The notes: a model not told the origin generated them from the sequence alone. A stretch of DNA of 64,000 bases from Deinococcus aquaedulcis (GCF_019693445.1 NZ_JAHRBL010000014.1:1-64000); one strand, 5' to 3'. Shown: positions 46,018 through 61,664, numbered from the stretch's first letter. Numbers and translations are program-made.

Positions 46018-46334
46018 GGGTTCACTCGGCGGTTCAGGGAGCGGGGGGCAGGCAGCCAGAAGCCGCCATGAGGACAGCGTGAAGAAAACACCAGGGCTAG
46101 ACCCGCGCACCGTAACACGCCCCCCTGGCCACTGCCAAGCCCGTGCCCCCAGCGGGGGCGCAGGGAAACCGGCCCAGCGCGGCTGCAGCGGTCGTGCGGC
46201 AAACACTACGGGTTCGCTGACCCGCCTTTCACTTGTGACACACGCCCCAGCCCTGGGCACCCCCAGGGCGCAGGCGCCTGCAGGGCCGTCCTGCCGGGTG
46301 GAACCCCGCTCACGGCGCGCGCTGGGCGCGGGCG

Positions 46335-46340
46335 TATGGT
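46335..46340 (+). promoter_or_regulatory. Predicted -10 of the MFS transcript
   Basis: TATGGT lies 6 bases before a GTG (46347), matching the leaderless spacing seen elsewhere in the window. Confidence 0.45.
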
Positions 46341-46346
46341 GGGCGC

Positions 46347-46420
46347 GTGATGCGCACGGCCCCTCCCCTTCCGGTCTTTCTGGCAGGCCCACTGGCCGCT
46401 CCCGCTCTGCCGGGTTCGCC

Positions 46421-46424
<4 letters not shown>
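46347..46424 (+). CDS. Predicted leaderless upstream ORF of the MFS gene (25 aa)
   Basis: From the GTG (or the ATG directly after it) a frame of 25 codons, MRTAPPLPVFLAGPL..., ends in CCATGA. Its TGA overlaps the ATG of the transporter gene at 46421. The transporter has no Shine-Dalgarno of its own, so coupled reinitiation is a natural reading. The peptide is Pro/Ala/Leu-rich; no expression evidence. Confidence 0.4.
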
Positions 46425-47701
<1,277 letters not shown>

Positions 47702-47748
47702 ACCCCGTGTAAGGAACGTGTTCAGGGGCACCCTGGTATCCTGCGGGC

Positions 47749-47910
47749 ATGGCTTCAGACCGCACTCCTGACCAATCGCACGCGCGCATGACCTGGGCGC
47801 TGATCGTGATTGCCCTGGGCGCGATCATCGGGATTGGCACCACCGCCGCGCTGCTGGCCCGCAAGGACCGCCCCCTGCCCGACGACCCCGACGCCCCGCT
47901 GTTCATCTGA
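47749..47910 (+). CDS. 53-residue single-helix membrane protein
   Basis: Short protein MASDRTPDQSHARMTWALIV... with one membrane helix (about residues 15-36) and an acidic C-terminal tail DRPLPDDPDAPLFI. The ATG lies 6 bases after TATCCT, leaderless-type, and a hairpin follows the stop. Unrecognised family, but codon use and signals make it very likely real. It may accompany the upstream transporter. Confidence 0.65.
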   Translation: MASDRTPDQSHARMTWALIVIALGAIIGIGTTAALLARKDRPLPDDPDAPLFI

Positions 47911-47924
47911 TCACAGGCGCCAGC

Positions 47925-47968
47925 ACCGGCACCCCCACCGCGCGCCGGGGGTGCCGGTTGCTGTTGAG
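47925..47968 (+). terminator. Terminator after the 53-residue gene
   Basis: ACCGGCACCCCC pairs with GGGGGTGCCGGT around ACCGCGCGCC; tail TTGCTGTTG. The remaining bases to 48267 show no gene. Confidence 0.7.
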
Positions 47969-48267
47969 ACAGGCAGGGTGAGGGCTGTCGCTCGCTGCGC
48001 TAGGCGGTGAATAGACTTGGCTCTTTAAACAGGCCAGGACCTGTGGGGCCCCTTTCTAGAGCAACAGCAGAACGGGTCCTGCATTCAACCCCATCCCTCA
48101 GCACCCCGCTTTCTGCACACGGCGCCTGTCGCCGCCTGCGCCTTTCAGTGCTCGCTCTCTCCGAACTCCACGAGAGGAAAGCCTTGGCCTGGGAGGAGGC
48201 TCAGCCACCACCTCCTCGGCCAGGCTGTGACCCAGCCCAGACCGCGACCGGCCTCTCCTCTTCCCCT

Positions 48268-50013
<1,746 letters not shown>

Positions 50014-50040
50014 CGCCCGGCATGATGCCGGGTGGACCGG

Positions 50041-51141
50041 TCAGACCAAATGAACGCCGGATGACCCCGCCTTGGGAGCCGCGCCCGCCGCCATTTGGCC
50101 CAGCGCCGCCGTGAGCACCGCCACGGCGCGGTCATACTCTGCAAGGTCCAGGTGCTCATTGGGGGTGTGGTCCAGGGCGCTGTCGCCCGGGCCGTAGGCC
50201 AGCGTGGGCACCGGCCAGTGCGGGGCCACCACGTTCATATCGCTGGTGCCGGTCTTGACCTTGAACACGGGTGTGCCCCCCTGCGCGCGGATCGCCACGC
50301 GCAGGGCGCGGGTCAGGGCGTTGTCTTTGGGGTGGCGCACGGCGGCTTCGTGGCCCACGAAGGTCAGGGTCACGGTGTCCAGGTCGGCCAGTACTTCGCG
50401 GAGGGCGGCCTCGGCCGCCTGTGGGGCTACGGCAGGCGGCAGGCGCAGGCCGAAGGTGCCTGCCGCCCGCTGGGTCAGGCCGTCGGTGCTGGCCTGCAGG
50501 TCCTGCACCGTGGCCTGCACCCCGCCGAACACGGCGCCCGGCTCGCCCGCCTGCGCCGCCCAGGCCCGCACCCGAAACCACGCCTCGGTCAGGTCATCGC
50601 CGGCGCTGCGGCCCTCGCCCGCCGTGTGGAAGTTCGGGCAGGTGGCCTGGGCCTTCACCACCAGCCGCCCCTTGTACCCCAGCGTCAGGCCTTCCCAGCC
50701 GCTGGGCTCGCCAATCAGCACGAGGTCCGGCTGCCAGCCGCGCGCGGCGTGGTGGGCACCCCGGCTGCTGGGGGCCTCTTCCTCGGTGGCGCCAATCACC
50801 ACGAAGCGCGCCCCAGAAAGGGCGGTCTCGGACAGGGCCGCCACCGCCGCCATAAAGGCGCACAGCGGCCCCTTGGCGTCCACGGCGCCGCGCCCGTACA
50901 GCACCCCCTCTTCCTCGCGCACTGGAATGTCGCCCGGCACGGTGTCCATATGGCCCAGCAGCAGCACGGTCAGGGGGCCGTGGCCGCGCACGCCCACCGC
51001 GTTGCCCGCCTCATCGATGTGGGCCTCAAATCCGCGCGCCGCCATCCAGCCCTGGAAGTAGGCCGCCACCTCGGCTTCCTGCCCGGAGACCGAGGGAATG
51101 GCGACGGCGCCGCGCAGCAACTCGCGCGCTTCAGTCCACAT
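50041..51141 (-). CDS. lysK: LysW-lysine/ornithine hydrolase (M20 deacylase)
   Basis: Releases lysine (or ornithine) from the carrier protein LysW at the end of the alpha-aminoadipate pathway used by Thermus and Deinococcus. 366 residues, M20 fold: zinc ligands in [34 protein letters not shown] (catalytic and bridging Glu) and IGEPSGWEG, plus the dimerisation domain. The LysK/ArgE split cannot be settled by motif alone, but [11 protein letters not shown] and length favour LysK. The start overlaps the upstream gene by 11 bases. lysW and other lys genes are not in the window. Confidence 0.88.
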   Translation of the reverse strand: MWTEARELLRGAVAIPSVSGQEAEVAAYFQGWMAARGFEAHIDEAGNAVGVRGHGPLTVLLLGHMDTVPGDIPVREEEGVLYGRGAVDAKGPLCAFMAAVAALSETALSGARFVVIGATEEEAPSSRGAHHAARGWQPDLVLIGEPSGWEGLTLGYKGRLVVKAQATCPNFHTAGEGRSAGDDLTEAWFRVRAWAAQAGEPGAVFGGVQATVQDLQASTDGLTQRAAGTFGLRLPPAVAPQAAEAALREVLADLDTVTLTFVGHEAAVRHPKDNALTRALRVAIRAQGGTPVFKVKTGTSDMNVVAPHWPVPTLAYGPGDSALDHTPNEHLDLAEYDRAVAVLTAALGQMAAGAAPKAGSSGVHLV

Positions 51142-52102
51142 CGAGAAGCCCGGCCCCCTCCACCGAGGCGCGCGCCAGCGCCACCAGCAGCCGCGCGAGG
51201 TCGGCCAGGGCCATCACCGCAATGGTGCCCACGCCGCCCGCCAGCAGGGTCCACAGCCCAGCCAGCGGCTCGCCGCCCTGAAACTGGAAAAAGGCCAGGG
51301 CCAGCGCGCCCACAAACAGCACCGCGCCCAGCAGGCGCAGGCGCCCGCTCAGCCCGGCCACGCCATCGGCCTGCCGGGCCAGGGTGGCCGCCGCGCCCGC
51401 CGACCCGCGCAGGGACAACCCAGCGGCCGGCGCGGCGGGGGCCGAGGTCGGAACCTCTGGGCGCGTCTCGGGCCGTGAGGGGCTGAAGCCCGAGGACGAA
51501 ATCACCACCGGGCTGGGCGCGGGGCGCTCGGGCTGGGGCGCGGCCGGCACCGGGTCGGGCCGGGTGACAGCGGGCGCCGCCTCGGGCACGGCCACACGCG
51601 GCGCGGCGGCCGAACGGGCCTCTTCCTGCCGCTCGGGGCTGGCCTGAATGACCGTGCGCTCGGGCGGGGCCGGGGTGGGCGCGGGGCGCACCGTGGGAGA
51701 AGGGGCCGCCGGGGCCGGCGCGGGGCTGGGCGCCGGGGCAAAGGTTTTGGCCGTGCCCGTCTGGGGCAGCGGCGAACTGGGCTGCTCCTTGGCGCGGGCG
51801 GTGGCGTCACGCACCTGCCCGAAAAACTGCTGCACGGTCGCCGGGTCAAAGCCCAGCAGGCTGGCGGTCAGGGCGGTGCCGGCCGGCGTTTCCACCCGCA
51901 GGGTGCCTTCCTGGTCACTGTGAATGCGTGTCAGGTCGCGCAAGGTCACGCGCCGGGTGCCGCCGCTGTCCTGGTACAGCAGGGTCTGGGCGGTCAGGGC
52001 AAACAGGGCGTCGTCGCGCTCCAGCGCCGCCAGGGGGGTTTCATTCATACCGGTGGCCTGCAGGGCCTGCACGGCTCGCTCACTCGGGGCACGCTGGGTC
52101 AT
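51131..52102 (-). CDS. PH-like domain protein with Ala/Pro linker and C-terminal membrane helices
   Basis: 323 residues. N-terminal ~95 residues ([37 protein letters not shown]) look like a bacterial PH domain. A ~150-residue Ala/Pro/Glu-rich linker follows, then two helices (about 258-276 and 284-306). The start is firm (GAGGAGGACCC-ATG), and it overlaps lysK, so the two are cotranscribed. A membrane-tethered adaptor seems likely; I do not recognise a named family. Confidence 0.65.
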   Translation of the reverse strand: MTQRAPSERAVQALQATGMNETPLAALERDDALFALTAQTLLYQDSGGTRRVTLRDLTRIHSDQEGTLRVETPAGTALTASLLGFDPATVQQFFGQVRDATARAKEQPSSPLPQTGTAKTFAPAPSPAPAPAAPSPTVRPAPTPAPPERTVIQASPERQEEARSAAAPRVAVPEAAPAVTRPDPVPAAPQPERPAPSPVVISSSGFSPSRPETRPEVPTSAPAAPAAGLSLRGSAGAAATLARQADGVAGLSGRLRLLGAVLFVGALALAFFQFQGGEPLAGLWTLLAGGVGTIAVMALADLARLLVALARASVEGAGLLDVD

Positions 52103-52270
52103 GGGTCCTCCTCTTCGACCCGCCCAGCATACCCGCCGCTGCGGGCCGCGCCCAGAGCGCCTGAACCTCTGGTGAACGTTCGGCCAGGGGGCTGGGGCGG
52201 GCCCCAGGCCTAAAGAGAAGACGATCTGCCCTCTCACCCCCGGGCCGCGCCGCGCGCTTCACACTGCCCT

Positions 52271-52531
52271 ATGACAGGCGACAACCGGTACGGCGACGCC
52301 CCCCTGGGCAAGAGCGTGGAAGAGATCGAGCAGGAGGGCGGCAACCTGATCAATGATCCCCGCCCCGGCGAGGCCCGGCGCGACGACGACCTCGCCGGGG
52401 TGGTGCCGGCCGTGGTGAACGGCACCACCAGCGCCGTGCCCGCCGTGGTGCGCCCCGGCGCCCTGGTCGAAGGTGGCAGCGGCCCCAATGACGGCCGCAC
52501 CCGCGAGGGCCGCGACAGCAGCGAGGAATAG
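52271..52531 (+). CDS. Small acidic hydrophilic protein
   Basis: 86 residues, Gly/Asp/Glu/Arg-rich (KSVEEIEQEGGNLINDPRPGEARRDDD, GRDSSEE), no hydrophobic core, so likely disordered. CACACT lies 5 bases before the ATG, the same layout as three other genes here. Its composition is in the style of hydrophilins and other desiccation-related proteins, but that is inference. Confidence 0.6.
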   Translation: MTGDNRYGDAPLGKSVEEIEQEGGNLINDPRPGEARRDDDLAGVVPAVVNGTTSAVPAVVRPGALVEGGSGPNDGRTREGRDSSEE

Positions 52532-52583
52532 GACAGGCTGAGGGCGGCGCGCAAGTGCGGCAACGCTGATCACGCCCCCCTGC

Positions 52584-52589
52584 TAGCTT
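52584..52589 (+). promoter_or_regulatory. Predicted -10 of the comM transcript
   Basis: TAGCTT lies 7 bases before a GTG (52597), leaderless spacing. Confidence 0.45.
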
Positions 52590-52596
52590 GCCCGGT

Positions 52597-52629
52597 GTGA
52601 CCGTTCTCACCCTTCCGAGGCCCGCCTGA
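52597..52629 (+). CDS. Predicted leaderless 10-codon upstream ORF of comM
   Basis: GTG ACC GTT ... GCC TGA encodes [10 protein letters not shown]. Its TGA overlaps the comM ATG (TGATG). comM has no clear ribosome binding site, so termination at this stop could deliver ribosomes to it. Confidence 0.4.
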   Translation: MTVLTLPRPA

Positions 52630-54134
52630 TGCTGGCCCGCGCCCGCAGTGTGGCCCTAATTGGGGTGGATGCCGTCCCCGTGGAGGTCGAGGTGGATGTC
52701 TCGCCGGGCCTGCCCGCCTTCACGGTGGTGGGCCTCCCCGACCAGGCAGTCAGCGAGGCGCGCGAGCGGGTGCGGGCGGCGGTGCGTAATGCCGGGCTGC
52801 CGTTCCCGGCGGCGCGCATTACGGTGAACCTCGCCCCGGCCGATCTGCGTAAGGAAGGCCCGCTGTACGACCTGCCCATTGCCCTGGGTCTGCTGGCCGC
52901 CCAGGACCTGCTACCCCAGGCCGCGCTGGCCGGCACCCTGATCGCGGGCGAACTGGCGCTGGACGGCAGCCTGCGGCCCATTACCGGGGCCGTGAATCTG
53001 GCGCTGCTGGCCGCCAACCAGCAGGCCGAGGTGCTGCTGCCCGAAGGCAACGCCCCCGAGGCCGCCCTGATTGATGGCCTGCGGGTGTACGGCGCGCGCC
53101 ACCTGGGCGACGCCGTGCGCCATTTCAGTGGCGAGGCCCCGCTGAACCTGACCCTGCCGCCCACGCCGCAGCGCACGGACACCGACCTGCTGGATCTGGC
53201 CGACCTGAAGGGACAGGCGGGGGCCCGCCGGGCGCTGGAAATCGCGGTGGCGGGCGGGCACAACCTGCTACTGGTGGGCTCGCCGGGCAGTGGCAAGACC
53301 ATGCTGGCCCGCCGCGCCCCGGGGCTGCTCCCGCCCCTCACCCGCGCCGAGGCCCTGGAGGTCACCCGCATCCATTCGGCTGCTGGCCTGCTGGGCACCC
53401 GGGGGCAGCTGAACCTGAATCCGCCCTACCGCGCGCCCCATCACACGGTGTCCGACGCCGGCCTGATCGGCGGGGGCAGCGTGCCGCGCCCAGGTGAAGT
53501 GAGCCTAGCCCACCGGGGTGTCCTGTTCTTGGATGAATTCCCCGAATTCTCGCGCAAGGCGCTGGAAACTTTAAGGCAACCTCTAGAGGACGGCCACGTC
53601 ACCATTAGCCGGGCGCGGGCCAGTGTGCAGTACCCAGCGCGCTTTCAACTGATTGGGGCCATGAACCCCTGCCCCTGCGGCCACCACGGCGACCCGGAAA
53701 AGGCCTGCGCCTGCACCCCCGCCGAACGGACCCGCTACGCCGCGCGCCTGAGTGGGCCGCTGCTGGACCGTCTGGACCTGCTGGTGCGCGTGCCCCGCCT
53801 GACGGTGGACGAACTGACCCGCGCGCCGGAACCCGAGCCCTCGGCCGCTGTGCGCGCCCGGGTGCAGGCCGCCCGCGAGCGCATGCAGGCGCGCCAGGGC
53901 GCCCGCAACGCCGACCTGAACGGACAGGCACTGCGGCAGGCCGCCCCGCTGGGCAGCGGCCCCGAGGCCTTTGCCCGCGCCGCTGCCCGGCAACTGGGCC
54001 TGACCGGGCGCGGCTTTGACCGGGTGCTGCGGGTGGCGCGCACCGTGGCCGATCTGGCCGGCAGTGACGACATCCGCGAAGCCCACCTGGCCGAGGCAGT
54101 GACGTACCGCCCACGCGATCTGGCGACCGGGTAA
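52629..54134 (+). CDS. comM: YifB/ComM family Mg-chelatase-like AAA+ ATPase
   Basis: 501 residues, the usual length. ComM is a hexameric helicase that promotes branch migration during natural transformation; Deinococcus is naturally competent. N-terminal ChlI-type domain ([20 protein letters not shown]), Walker [17 protein letters not shown], Walker [11 protein letters not shown], and a C-terminal cysteine-containing insert ([17 protein letters not shown]) typical of YifB. Start as above, coupled to a short upstream frame. Terminator downstream shared with tatA. Confidence 0.93.
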   Translation: MLARARSVALIGVDAVPVEVEVDVSPGLPAFTVVGLPDQAVSEARERVRAAVRNAGLPFPAARITVNLAPADLRKEGPLYDLPIALGLLAAQDLLPQAALAGTLIAGELALDGSLRPITGAVNLALLAANQQAEVLLPEGNAPEAALIDGLRVYGARHLGDAVRHFSGEAPLNLTLPPTPQRTDTDLLDLADLKGQAGARRALEIAVAGGHNLLLVGSPGSGKTMLARRAPGLLPPLTRAEALEVTRIHSAAGLLGTRGQLNLNPPYRAPHHTVSDAGLIGGGSVPRPGEVSLAHRGVLFLDEFPEFSRKALETLRQPLEDGHVTISRARASVQYPARFQLIGAMNPCPCGHHGDPEKACACTPAERTRYAARLSGPLLDRLDLLVRVPRLTVDELTRAPEPEPSAAVRARVQAARERMQARQGARNADLNGQALRQAAPLGSGPEAFARAAARQLGLTGRGFDRVLRVARTVADLAGSDDIREAHLAEAVTYRPRDLATG

Positions 54135-54206
54135 AAGGGCGTCCAGCGCGCGCAGTGATCGGCCACCTTGGCCTTCTCCCACCGTCGGAACTCGGGGCGC
54201 AACAAG

Positions 54207-54237
54207 AAGGGCCCCTCTGGACCGTGAGGGGCCCTTT
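54207..54237. terminator. Bidirectional terminator between comM and tatA
   Basis: AAGGGCCCCTC pairs with GAGGGGCCCTT around TGGACCGT; T tracts on both strands (TTTG and TTCTTG). Confidence 0.85.
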
Positions 54238-54247
54238 GACAGCCGCT

Positions 54248-54544
54248 TTAACGGTGTTCGGGTTGGCTGGGTGCGGGCGCCGTGGGGGCCGCCACGCTCT
54301 GGGCCGAGACGGGGGCGGCGGGCTCCGGCGCGGCAACAGCGGCCGGGGCGATAGTCTGGGCAGGGCGGGCCGGGGTATCGCGCAGGCTGCCCTCAAAGTC
54401 GTCTTTGAGACTCTGGGTGCTGCGGCGGAATTCGCGCAGGCCGGCACCCAGGCTCTTGCCCAGTTCCGGCAGCTTGCGCGGCCCGAACACCACCAGGGCC
54501 ACCAGAAGAATCACGATCAGTTCAGCAGGTCCAATGTTGGGCAT
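54248..54544 (-). CDS. tatA: Sec-independent translocase protein TatA/E
   Basis: Pore-forming subunit of the twin-arginine translocase that exports folded proteins. 98 residues: short N-terminus, one helix (GPAELIVILLVALVVFGPRKLPELG, with the conserved FGPRKLPELGKSLG hinge), an amphipathic helix, and a Pro/Ala-rich tail. Start fixed by AAGGAGACGCCCCC. tatC is not adjacent. Single gene, ending at the terminator shared with comM. Confidence 0.95.
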   Translation of the reverse strand: MPNIGPAELIVILLVALVVFGPRKLPELGKSLGAGLREFRRSTQSLKDDFEGSLRDTPARPAQTIAPAAVAAPEPAAPVSAQSVAAPTAPAPSQPEHR

Positions 54545-54946
54545 GGGGGCGTCTCCTTGAGAGGGGGGCCGCAACGCGGCGAAGTGGCCCCAGTGTAGGC
54601 CCACCAGGAAAGGCAATTGTCAGCGCTGTGTGAAAGCCGGGTGGGAAGAGGAGGGGGCCGGAGGAGAAGGGGGAGCGCCCCCTCCAGTGCTCGCCCCGGA
54701 GTCAAGCCGGGCGAGGGGGCCGGAGGAGTACCCCCCGAATCTTTTCCCCGAACGTGCTGGGGCAAGCGGCGTATCGACGGGCCATATGCGTCACAGCGGC
54801 ACTTTTTGCAGCCCCGGAGAATTCAAAAGACCCTCGTCCGTTTTTCAACAGAGCTGGACTGCGCACTTCCTGTGGTGAGCGGCCTGAGCTGATCGAGCCA
54901 CTCCGGCCGCTCACCACCTTGAACCTCCTGATCCACCCTCCTTCCG
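54545..54946. other. Intergenic region with a direct repeat
   Basis: 402 bases between tatA and rqkA, both minus strand. A 16-base word, GAGGGGGCCGGAGGAG, occurs exactly at 54651-54666 and 54713-54728, and GCC/GCGC-rich complements lie between, so the segment can form long hairpins. No gene is supported. The tatA promoter must lie here. Confidence 0.45.
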
Positions 54947-56884
54947 TCAGCTGCCCGGGACGCGGTAGGCACGCAGGACGCCGTTCATAAACGCCACATA
55001 GAGACTGCTGTCGGCGGCCAGAGGCGTGGCCTGCACGCCAGCGACCTCGCGGTGGGTCCAGCGGGGCTGGCCGGTGCGCAGGTCCAGCGCGCACAGCTGC
55101 CCTTCTTCCGAGGCCAGGAACACGAGTTCGGCGCTGATCACCGGGCTGGCGGTCACGCGGCCACCCAGGCGGTGGGTCCACAGGTCCTCACCGTCGGTCA
55201 GGCGCAGGGCGCGCACCTCGCCGCCCCAGCCGGCCAGCACCGCCACGCCCCCCGGCAGCGAGCCGCTGAGGGCCGGGGACGCCCAGACCTCATCTTCCAG
55301 GTCGTAGGTCCACAGCGTGGGTTCGGGGGCCAGGGCGGCGCGGCCACTGGCGGCACTCAGGGCCAGGGCGTGCACCTCGCCTTCCCAGGTGGCCACGACC
55401 AGGGTGGCCTCAGCGTCGCCCAGCGGCAGCAGCGCGGGGGTGCCGTGAACCGTGCCCACCTCGACTTTCCAGAGGGCGTGCCCACTGCGGGCGTCCAGGG
55501 CGTGCAGCCAGCCGCTTTCGTCACAGATCAGGGCGGCCCCGGCCCACAGCACGGGGCTGGCGGCCACCGGGCCCCCGGTGCGGTAGGCCCAGCGCAGTTC
55601 GCCTGTGCGGGCGTCCAGGGCGTACAGGTGGCCGTCGCGGCTGCTGGCCAGCACCTGCCCGCCCCACAGGGTGGGGGCGCCCGTGAATTCGGCGCGGGCC
55701 TGGTGCTGCCACAGCTGCGCGCCGCTCAGCAGGTTCACGCGGCGCAGGGTGCCGTCCCAGGCGCCGAACAGCACGTGGCCGTCCTGAAAGGTGGCGGGGG
55801 CCGTCACCTCATCGCGCGCGGCGTAGGTGGCAAAGGGGCGGCCTGAGGTGTGGGTCAGCACCAGTTGCCCGCCGCGTGTGCCCACCGCCACCAGATCCCC
55901 CTCGCCCATCACGGCGGCCGGCCACGTGACCTCGCCGGGCAGCGAGACGCTCCAGGCTTCGCGCAGGCCGGCCACCTGCGCGGGGCCGTCGGGGTGCTCG
56001 CCGCTGCGGGCGCGCCCGCCCCGGTACTGCCCGCGCGCGTGGGCCCGCCACACGTCGCGCCGCGCCAGCGCCCACAGGTGGGCCAGGGCCTCGCCGCTGT
56101 CCGGGCGCTCGGCAGCCTTTTTGGCCAGCAGCCGCAGCAGCACGCGCGCCACGGCGTCGGGCACCGCCGGGTTCAGGTCGCGGGGATCGGGTGGGGCCTC
56201 GTACACATGCTGGTAGAGCACGCTCTGATCGCTGTCACCCACAAAGGGCGGACTGCCGCAGGCCACGCGGTAGAGCACCGCCCCTAGGGCGTACAGATCG
56301 CTGTGCGGGCCCACGCCCACGCCGCGCGCCTGTTCCGGGGCCATGTAGGCGGGCGTGCCCAGGGTCACCCCGCTCCGCGTGAGGTGCCGGGTCTGTTCCG
56401 TGAGCGCCACCAGCCCGAAATCCATGATGCGCGGCCACCCCGCCTCGTCCAGCAGGATGTTGCCGGGGGTCAGGTCGCGGTGGGTGATGCCCTGCTCGTG
56501 AATAAAGTGCAGGGCGCGCGCACTGAAGGCGGCGGCCGTGAGAAAACGTGCCAGCGGCGCCGGGGCGTCTTCCAGGGGCCCCAGCGCCGTCACCGGTCCG
56601 CCGGTCATCAGCGGCATGGTGAAAAAGGGCCGCCCCCCATCCTGCTCGGTGCCCAGGTCCAGCACCGGCACCACGCCGGGGTGGGTCAGGCGGGCCAGAG
56701 TGCGCACCTCGCGCAGAAAGCGCTCGCGGTCAGAGGGTGGGACGTGGGCGTGCTGCACCTTCACGGCCACCTCGCGCGAGAGCAGGGTGTCGTGCGCGCG
56801 GAACACGCGGGCGCTGCCGCCCTCGCCCAGCAGGGTCAGCAGGTCGTAGCGCCCCGCAAGCTGTGAACCGGTGTCCAGCGGCAT
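54947..56884 (-). CDS. rqkA: Quinoprotein Ser/Thr kinase, RqkA orthologue
   Basis: In D. radiodurans, RqkA (DR2518) is a DNA-damage-responsive PQQ-binding kinase needed for double-strand-break repair and radiation resistance. 645 residues. Kinase domain ~12-275: GEGGSARVF loop, ATP-contacting Lys42 in [13 protein letters not shown] with catalytic Asp137 and Asn142, DFG at 155-157, activation loop with Thr169 and Ser171, and [10 protein letters not shown]. The C-terminal half is a PQQ-repeat propeller with at least five ALDxRTGxxxW-type blades; no membrane helix separates the halves. HRDLT replaces the usual HRDLK. It lies 12 bases downstream of the DUF885 gene. Confidence 0.92.
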   Translation of the reverse strand: MPLDTGSQLAGRYDLLTLLGEGGSARVFRAHDTLLSREVAVKVQHAHVPPSDRERFLREVRTLARLTHPGVVPVLDLGTEQDGGRPFFTMPLMTGGPVTALGPLEDAPAPLARFLTAAAFSARALHFIHEQGITHRDLTPGNILLDEAGWPRIMDFGLVALTEQTRHLTRSGVTLGTPAYMAPEQARGVGVGPHSDLYALGAVLYRVACGSPPFVGDSDQSVLYQHVYEAPPDPRDLNPAVPDAVARVLLRLLAKKAAERPDSGEALAHLWALARRDVWRAHARGQYRGGRARSGEHPDGPAQVAGLREAWSVSLPGEVTWPAAVMGEGDLVAVGTRGGQLVLTHTSGRPFATYAARDEVTAPATFQDGHVLFGAWDGTLRRVNLLSGAQLWQHQARAEFTGAPTLWGGQVLASSRDGHLYALDARTGELRWAYRTGGPVAASPVLWAGAALICDESGWLHALDARSGHALWKVEVGTVHGTPALLPLGDAEATLVVATWEGEVHALALSAASGRAALAPEPTLWTYDLEDEVWASPALSGSLPGGVAVLAGWGGEVRALRLTDGEDLWTHRLGGRVTASPVISAELVFLASEEGQLCALDLRTGQPRWTHREVAGVQATPLAADSSLYVAFMNGVLRAYRVPGS

Positions 56885-56896
56885 GTGAGAGAGAGT

Positions 56897-58081
56897 TTAG
56901 CCCCCCGCCGCCCCCAGGGCCCGCAGCCCGCCCGGCGTCAGGGGTTCGCGCAGCAGCCGCCCGTAGGCCTCGGGGCCCCCGGCGTCCAGCACGGCGCGCA
57001 CCAAATCACCCCCCACCGAATACGTGAAGATGTACGCCCGGAAGGTGGGCTGCGAGATAAAGCGCAGGCTCTGGCGGGCGCGGGCCTCGCTGGCTGGGGC
57101 GTAGGTCTGCAGGAAGTCCAGGACCTCCGCCTCGCTCTGGCCATCAGCGTGCAGGCGCATGGCCGCCTCGCCGCTCACGCCGCGCAGGCCCTCACGGGCG
57201 CGCGAGGCCGCCAGGAAGGCGCGCACGTCGTCCGCGTCCAGCCCGGCCACGGCGGCGAGGTCGCCGGTCAGCCACCCTTCCACTTCCTCGCGGGTCATCA
57301 CCGCGCGCAGGGCGTTGACCGCAATGCCCTCCGAGACCACGCATTCCGGCGCGTTGATGAGCTGAATGTGGTGCTCGTGCCAGCCCCGGCCACGGGCAAG
57401 TTCCGCTTCCTTGGTGGCGTGCTCGGTGTGGTGGCCGGGGTAGCCCTCGTGGGCCAGCAGGTCCGGCAACCCGGGCAGCAGCACCGGCAGGTCGGTGTTG
57501 ATGTCAATGCGGCTTTTCAGGTTGCCCAGCGGCCAGTTGTAGCCGCTCCAGGGCTTGTCCTGCACCAGCCCGATGCTGAAGTCCTCGCCGTCCGGCAGGC
57601 CGTAGCGGGCGGCCACCCGCGCGCGCAGTTCATCCAGAATGGGCGCCGAGACGCGCAGGATGTCGTCTTTGGGCACCGCCACACGCGCGCGCAGGGCTTC
57701 GTCACGCTCCAGCAGGGTCCCTGACCCGGGCAGGGCCTCGTCCAGCTGCGAGAGCGCCGCGCGCAGCTCGGCTTCCTCGGCGCGGCGCGGCTCGATGTCG
57801 TACAGGCCCTGCACCTCTTCGGCATAAGACAGGGCCTCGCCGCTCAGCATCCGGGCCAGGGTGTGCATGGCGCGCACCTGGGCTTGCAGCCACGTGCGCC
57901 GCGTCTCGTCGGGCTCGGCCGCCGCGCTGGACAGCAGGTCGGCGGCCTCGTCGCGCAGGGCTTCGGGGGCGCGGCGCTCACGCACGGCCCATTCAGCGGG
58001 CCCGCCGTAGCCGTCAATAAACCCCTCGGAATGCACGTCCAGGGCGTGGGCCAGCCGAATGTAACGCTCTGCAATATCCAT
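56897..58081 (-). CDS. DUF885-family zinc-dependent peptidase-like protein
   Basis: 394 residues. The DUF885 hallmark HEGYPGHH ([21 protein letters not shown]) and the downstream acidic helix ([14 protein letters not shown]) supply zinc ligands; known relatives are cytosolic or lipoprotein carboxypeptidase-like enzymes. This one has no signal peptide. The ATG is 7 bases after TATCCT, leaderless-type. It is the first gene of a pair with rqkA (12-base gap), so peptide or protein turnover may be co-expressed with the kinase. Confidence 0.85.
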   Translation of the reverse strand: MDIAERYIRLAHALDVHSEGFIDGYGGPAEWAVRERRAPEALRDEAADLLSSAAAEPDETRRTWLQAQVRAMHTLARMLSGEALSYAEEVQGLYDIEPRRAEEAELRAALSQLDEALPGSGTLLERDEALRARVAVPKDDILRVSAPILDELRARVAARYGLPDGEDFSIGLVQDKPWSGYNWPLGNLKSRIDINTDLPVLLPGLPDLLAHEGYPGHHTEHATKEAELARGRGWHEHHIQLINAPECVVSEGIAVNALRAVMTREEVEGWLTGDLAAVAGLDADDVRAFLAASRAREGLRGVSGEAAMRLHADGQSEAEVLDFLQTYAPASEARARQSLRFISQPTFRAYIFTYSVGGDLVRAVLDAGGPEAYGRLLREPLTPGGLRALGAAGG

Positions 58082-58142
58082 GCCCGGCAGGATAGTGCGG
58101 CGGGGCGGAAAGAAGCCGTTGGCACCCTGCCGCAACAAAGAA

Positions 58143-58172
58143 GGGGCCGGGGCTCCTGTGCACCCCGGCCCC
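58143..58172 (-). terminator. glgX terminator
   Basis: GGGGCCGGGG and CCCCGGCCCC form a 10-bp stem; on the minus strand TTCTTTGTTG follows. Confidence 0.75.
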
Positions 58173-58184
58173 GATGGTGGCGGT

Positions 58185-60332
<2,148 letters not shown>

Positions 60333-60545
60333 GGAACAAGGACTCCTTGGTTGCAGGCCAGCGGGGAGGGGAAGATGAATGGGCTGCGCCGGGGTGGCGG
60401 GCCGCCACGCGCAATGCTGGAAACGCTACCAGATGGGCCGCACTGGACTCCAGCCAGTCGCACAAACCCAAGCGACGGTCAAGGAACTTCTCACCCGCCT
60501 CATGGCCGCAGGGCAGGGCATGTGAAGGCGGTGAGAATTCTGGGG

Positions 60546-61610
60546 TCAGCCCCCCCGCAGGCAGGCGGCGCGCTCGGGTTGGGGGCGGGCGCCGCAGGCC
60601 CGCGCGGCGGTGATAAAGGCGCCCATATCCCCACTCACCCGCGCCAGGAGCGCCTGGAAGTCCGGCACCAGGACGGCGTAGGCGGCCACCGCTCCCAGCG
60701 AGGCGTTGTTGATGCCCCGGGCAAAAAAAGCGTCGTAGCCCGCGTAGCCACCCCAGCTGGCCTTCAGGGCGGCGTAGCGGGTCTGCACGCCCTGCAGCAC
60801 CTCGGCCTTGCGGGTGCGGCGCTCACCCTCGGTCAGGCCGCTCTGGGCGTACAGGGCCTCTAGCCTCGCGCGGGCGTCCAGCAACAGGGCTTCAAAGTCG
60901 GTGTGCCGGGTCTGGGCCAGCCGGTCGGCCTCGCGCAGGGCGGGGGTGCCGTGGGCAGCCAGCCAGCGCCGCATCCCTTCCTCTTCCACAGCGGTGGCAT
61001 ACGACTCGTTAAAGACGGTGTCGCCCGCCACGTACACGCTGGGGTGCGAAAGTTCATGGATGACTGTGCGAATCAGGGTGGCGTCCGGGTACAGCAGCAT
61101 GGTGGAGAGCAGCGGGTCTTTCAGGTAGCCCAGGGTGGAATAGGCGCTCACCCCGCCCACCACCACGTCGCGCCCGGCCGCGCGTCGCTGCGCGGCGTCT
61201 GCCTGGGCCTGCGCCTCGTTGAAATAACCCCGGTAGGCCACGCAGCCAGCCACCGGAAAGCAGCTGGTGTCCAGCGCCACGCTGAATTCGGGCGCTGAAA
61301 ACACGTTCCAGACCACAGAGGGGCGCCCCACATCCACGTAGGTGCGGAAGCTGCCGTGGTCCGGCAGGCCCAGGCCCCCCTGGTCAGGCGGCGCCACCGC
61401 AAAAGCGCGCACCTGGGCGGCCAGATTCAGTTTGCGCCGGGTCTCTGTGCTCAGGGCGGGGTCCTGGCGGGCTTCGTCCAGCGGGCGGGCGCGGCGCAGC
61501 AGGTCCAGCTGGCCGCCCGCCGCCTGCGCCAGATACTTCACCTCGGCGCAGCTGGTCAGGCCCAGGGCGCCCAGCAGGGCCAGGGCAGGGGCACGCAGCG
61601 TACGGATCAT
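60546..61610 (-). CDS. Lipoprotein aminopeptidase-like protein (COG4324 type)
   Basis: 354 residues. The signal peptide ends in LTSC, a lipobox. A zinc HELSH motif ([13 protein letters not shown]) with an acidic partner ([12 protein letters not shown]) places it with predicted aminopeptidases of the COG4324 type ([22 protein letters not shown] is a family landmark). ATG 7 bases after TACACT, leaderless-type. Divergent from the small gene at 61665. Confidence 0.85.
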   Translation of the reverse strand: MIRTLRAPALALLGALGLTSCAEVKYLAQAAGGQLDLLRRARPLDEARQDPALSTETRRKLNLAAQVRAFAVAPPDQGGLGLPDHGSFRTYVDVGRPSVVWNVFSAPEFSVALDTSCFPVAGCVAYRGYFNEAQAQADAAQRRAAGRDVVVGGVSAYSTLGYLKDPLLSTMLLYPDATLIRTVIHELSHPSVYVAGDTVFNESYATAVEEEGMRRWLAAHGTPALREADRLAQTRHTDFEALLLDARARLEALYAQSGLTEGERRTRKAEVLQGVQTRYAALKASWGGYAGYDAFFARGINNASLGAVAAYAVLVPDFQALLARVSGDMGAFITAARACGARPQPERAACLRGG

Positions 61611-61664
61611 GGCCCGCAGTGTACGGCGCTTGATCTGCCCCCCGGCTGCCCGGCACACTGACCC

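Noticed and set aside
54617..54892. A 91-codon frame upstream of tatA
   Set aside because: It runs through the direct repeats and has low-complexity Gly/Arg translation with no start signal.
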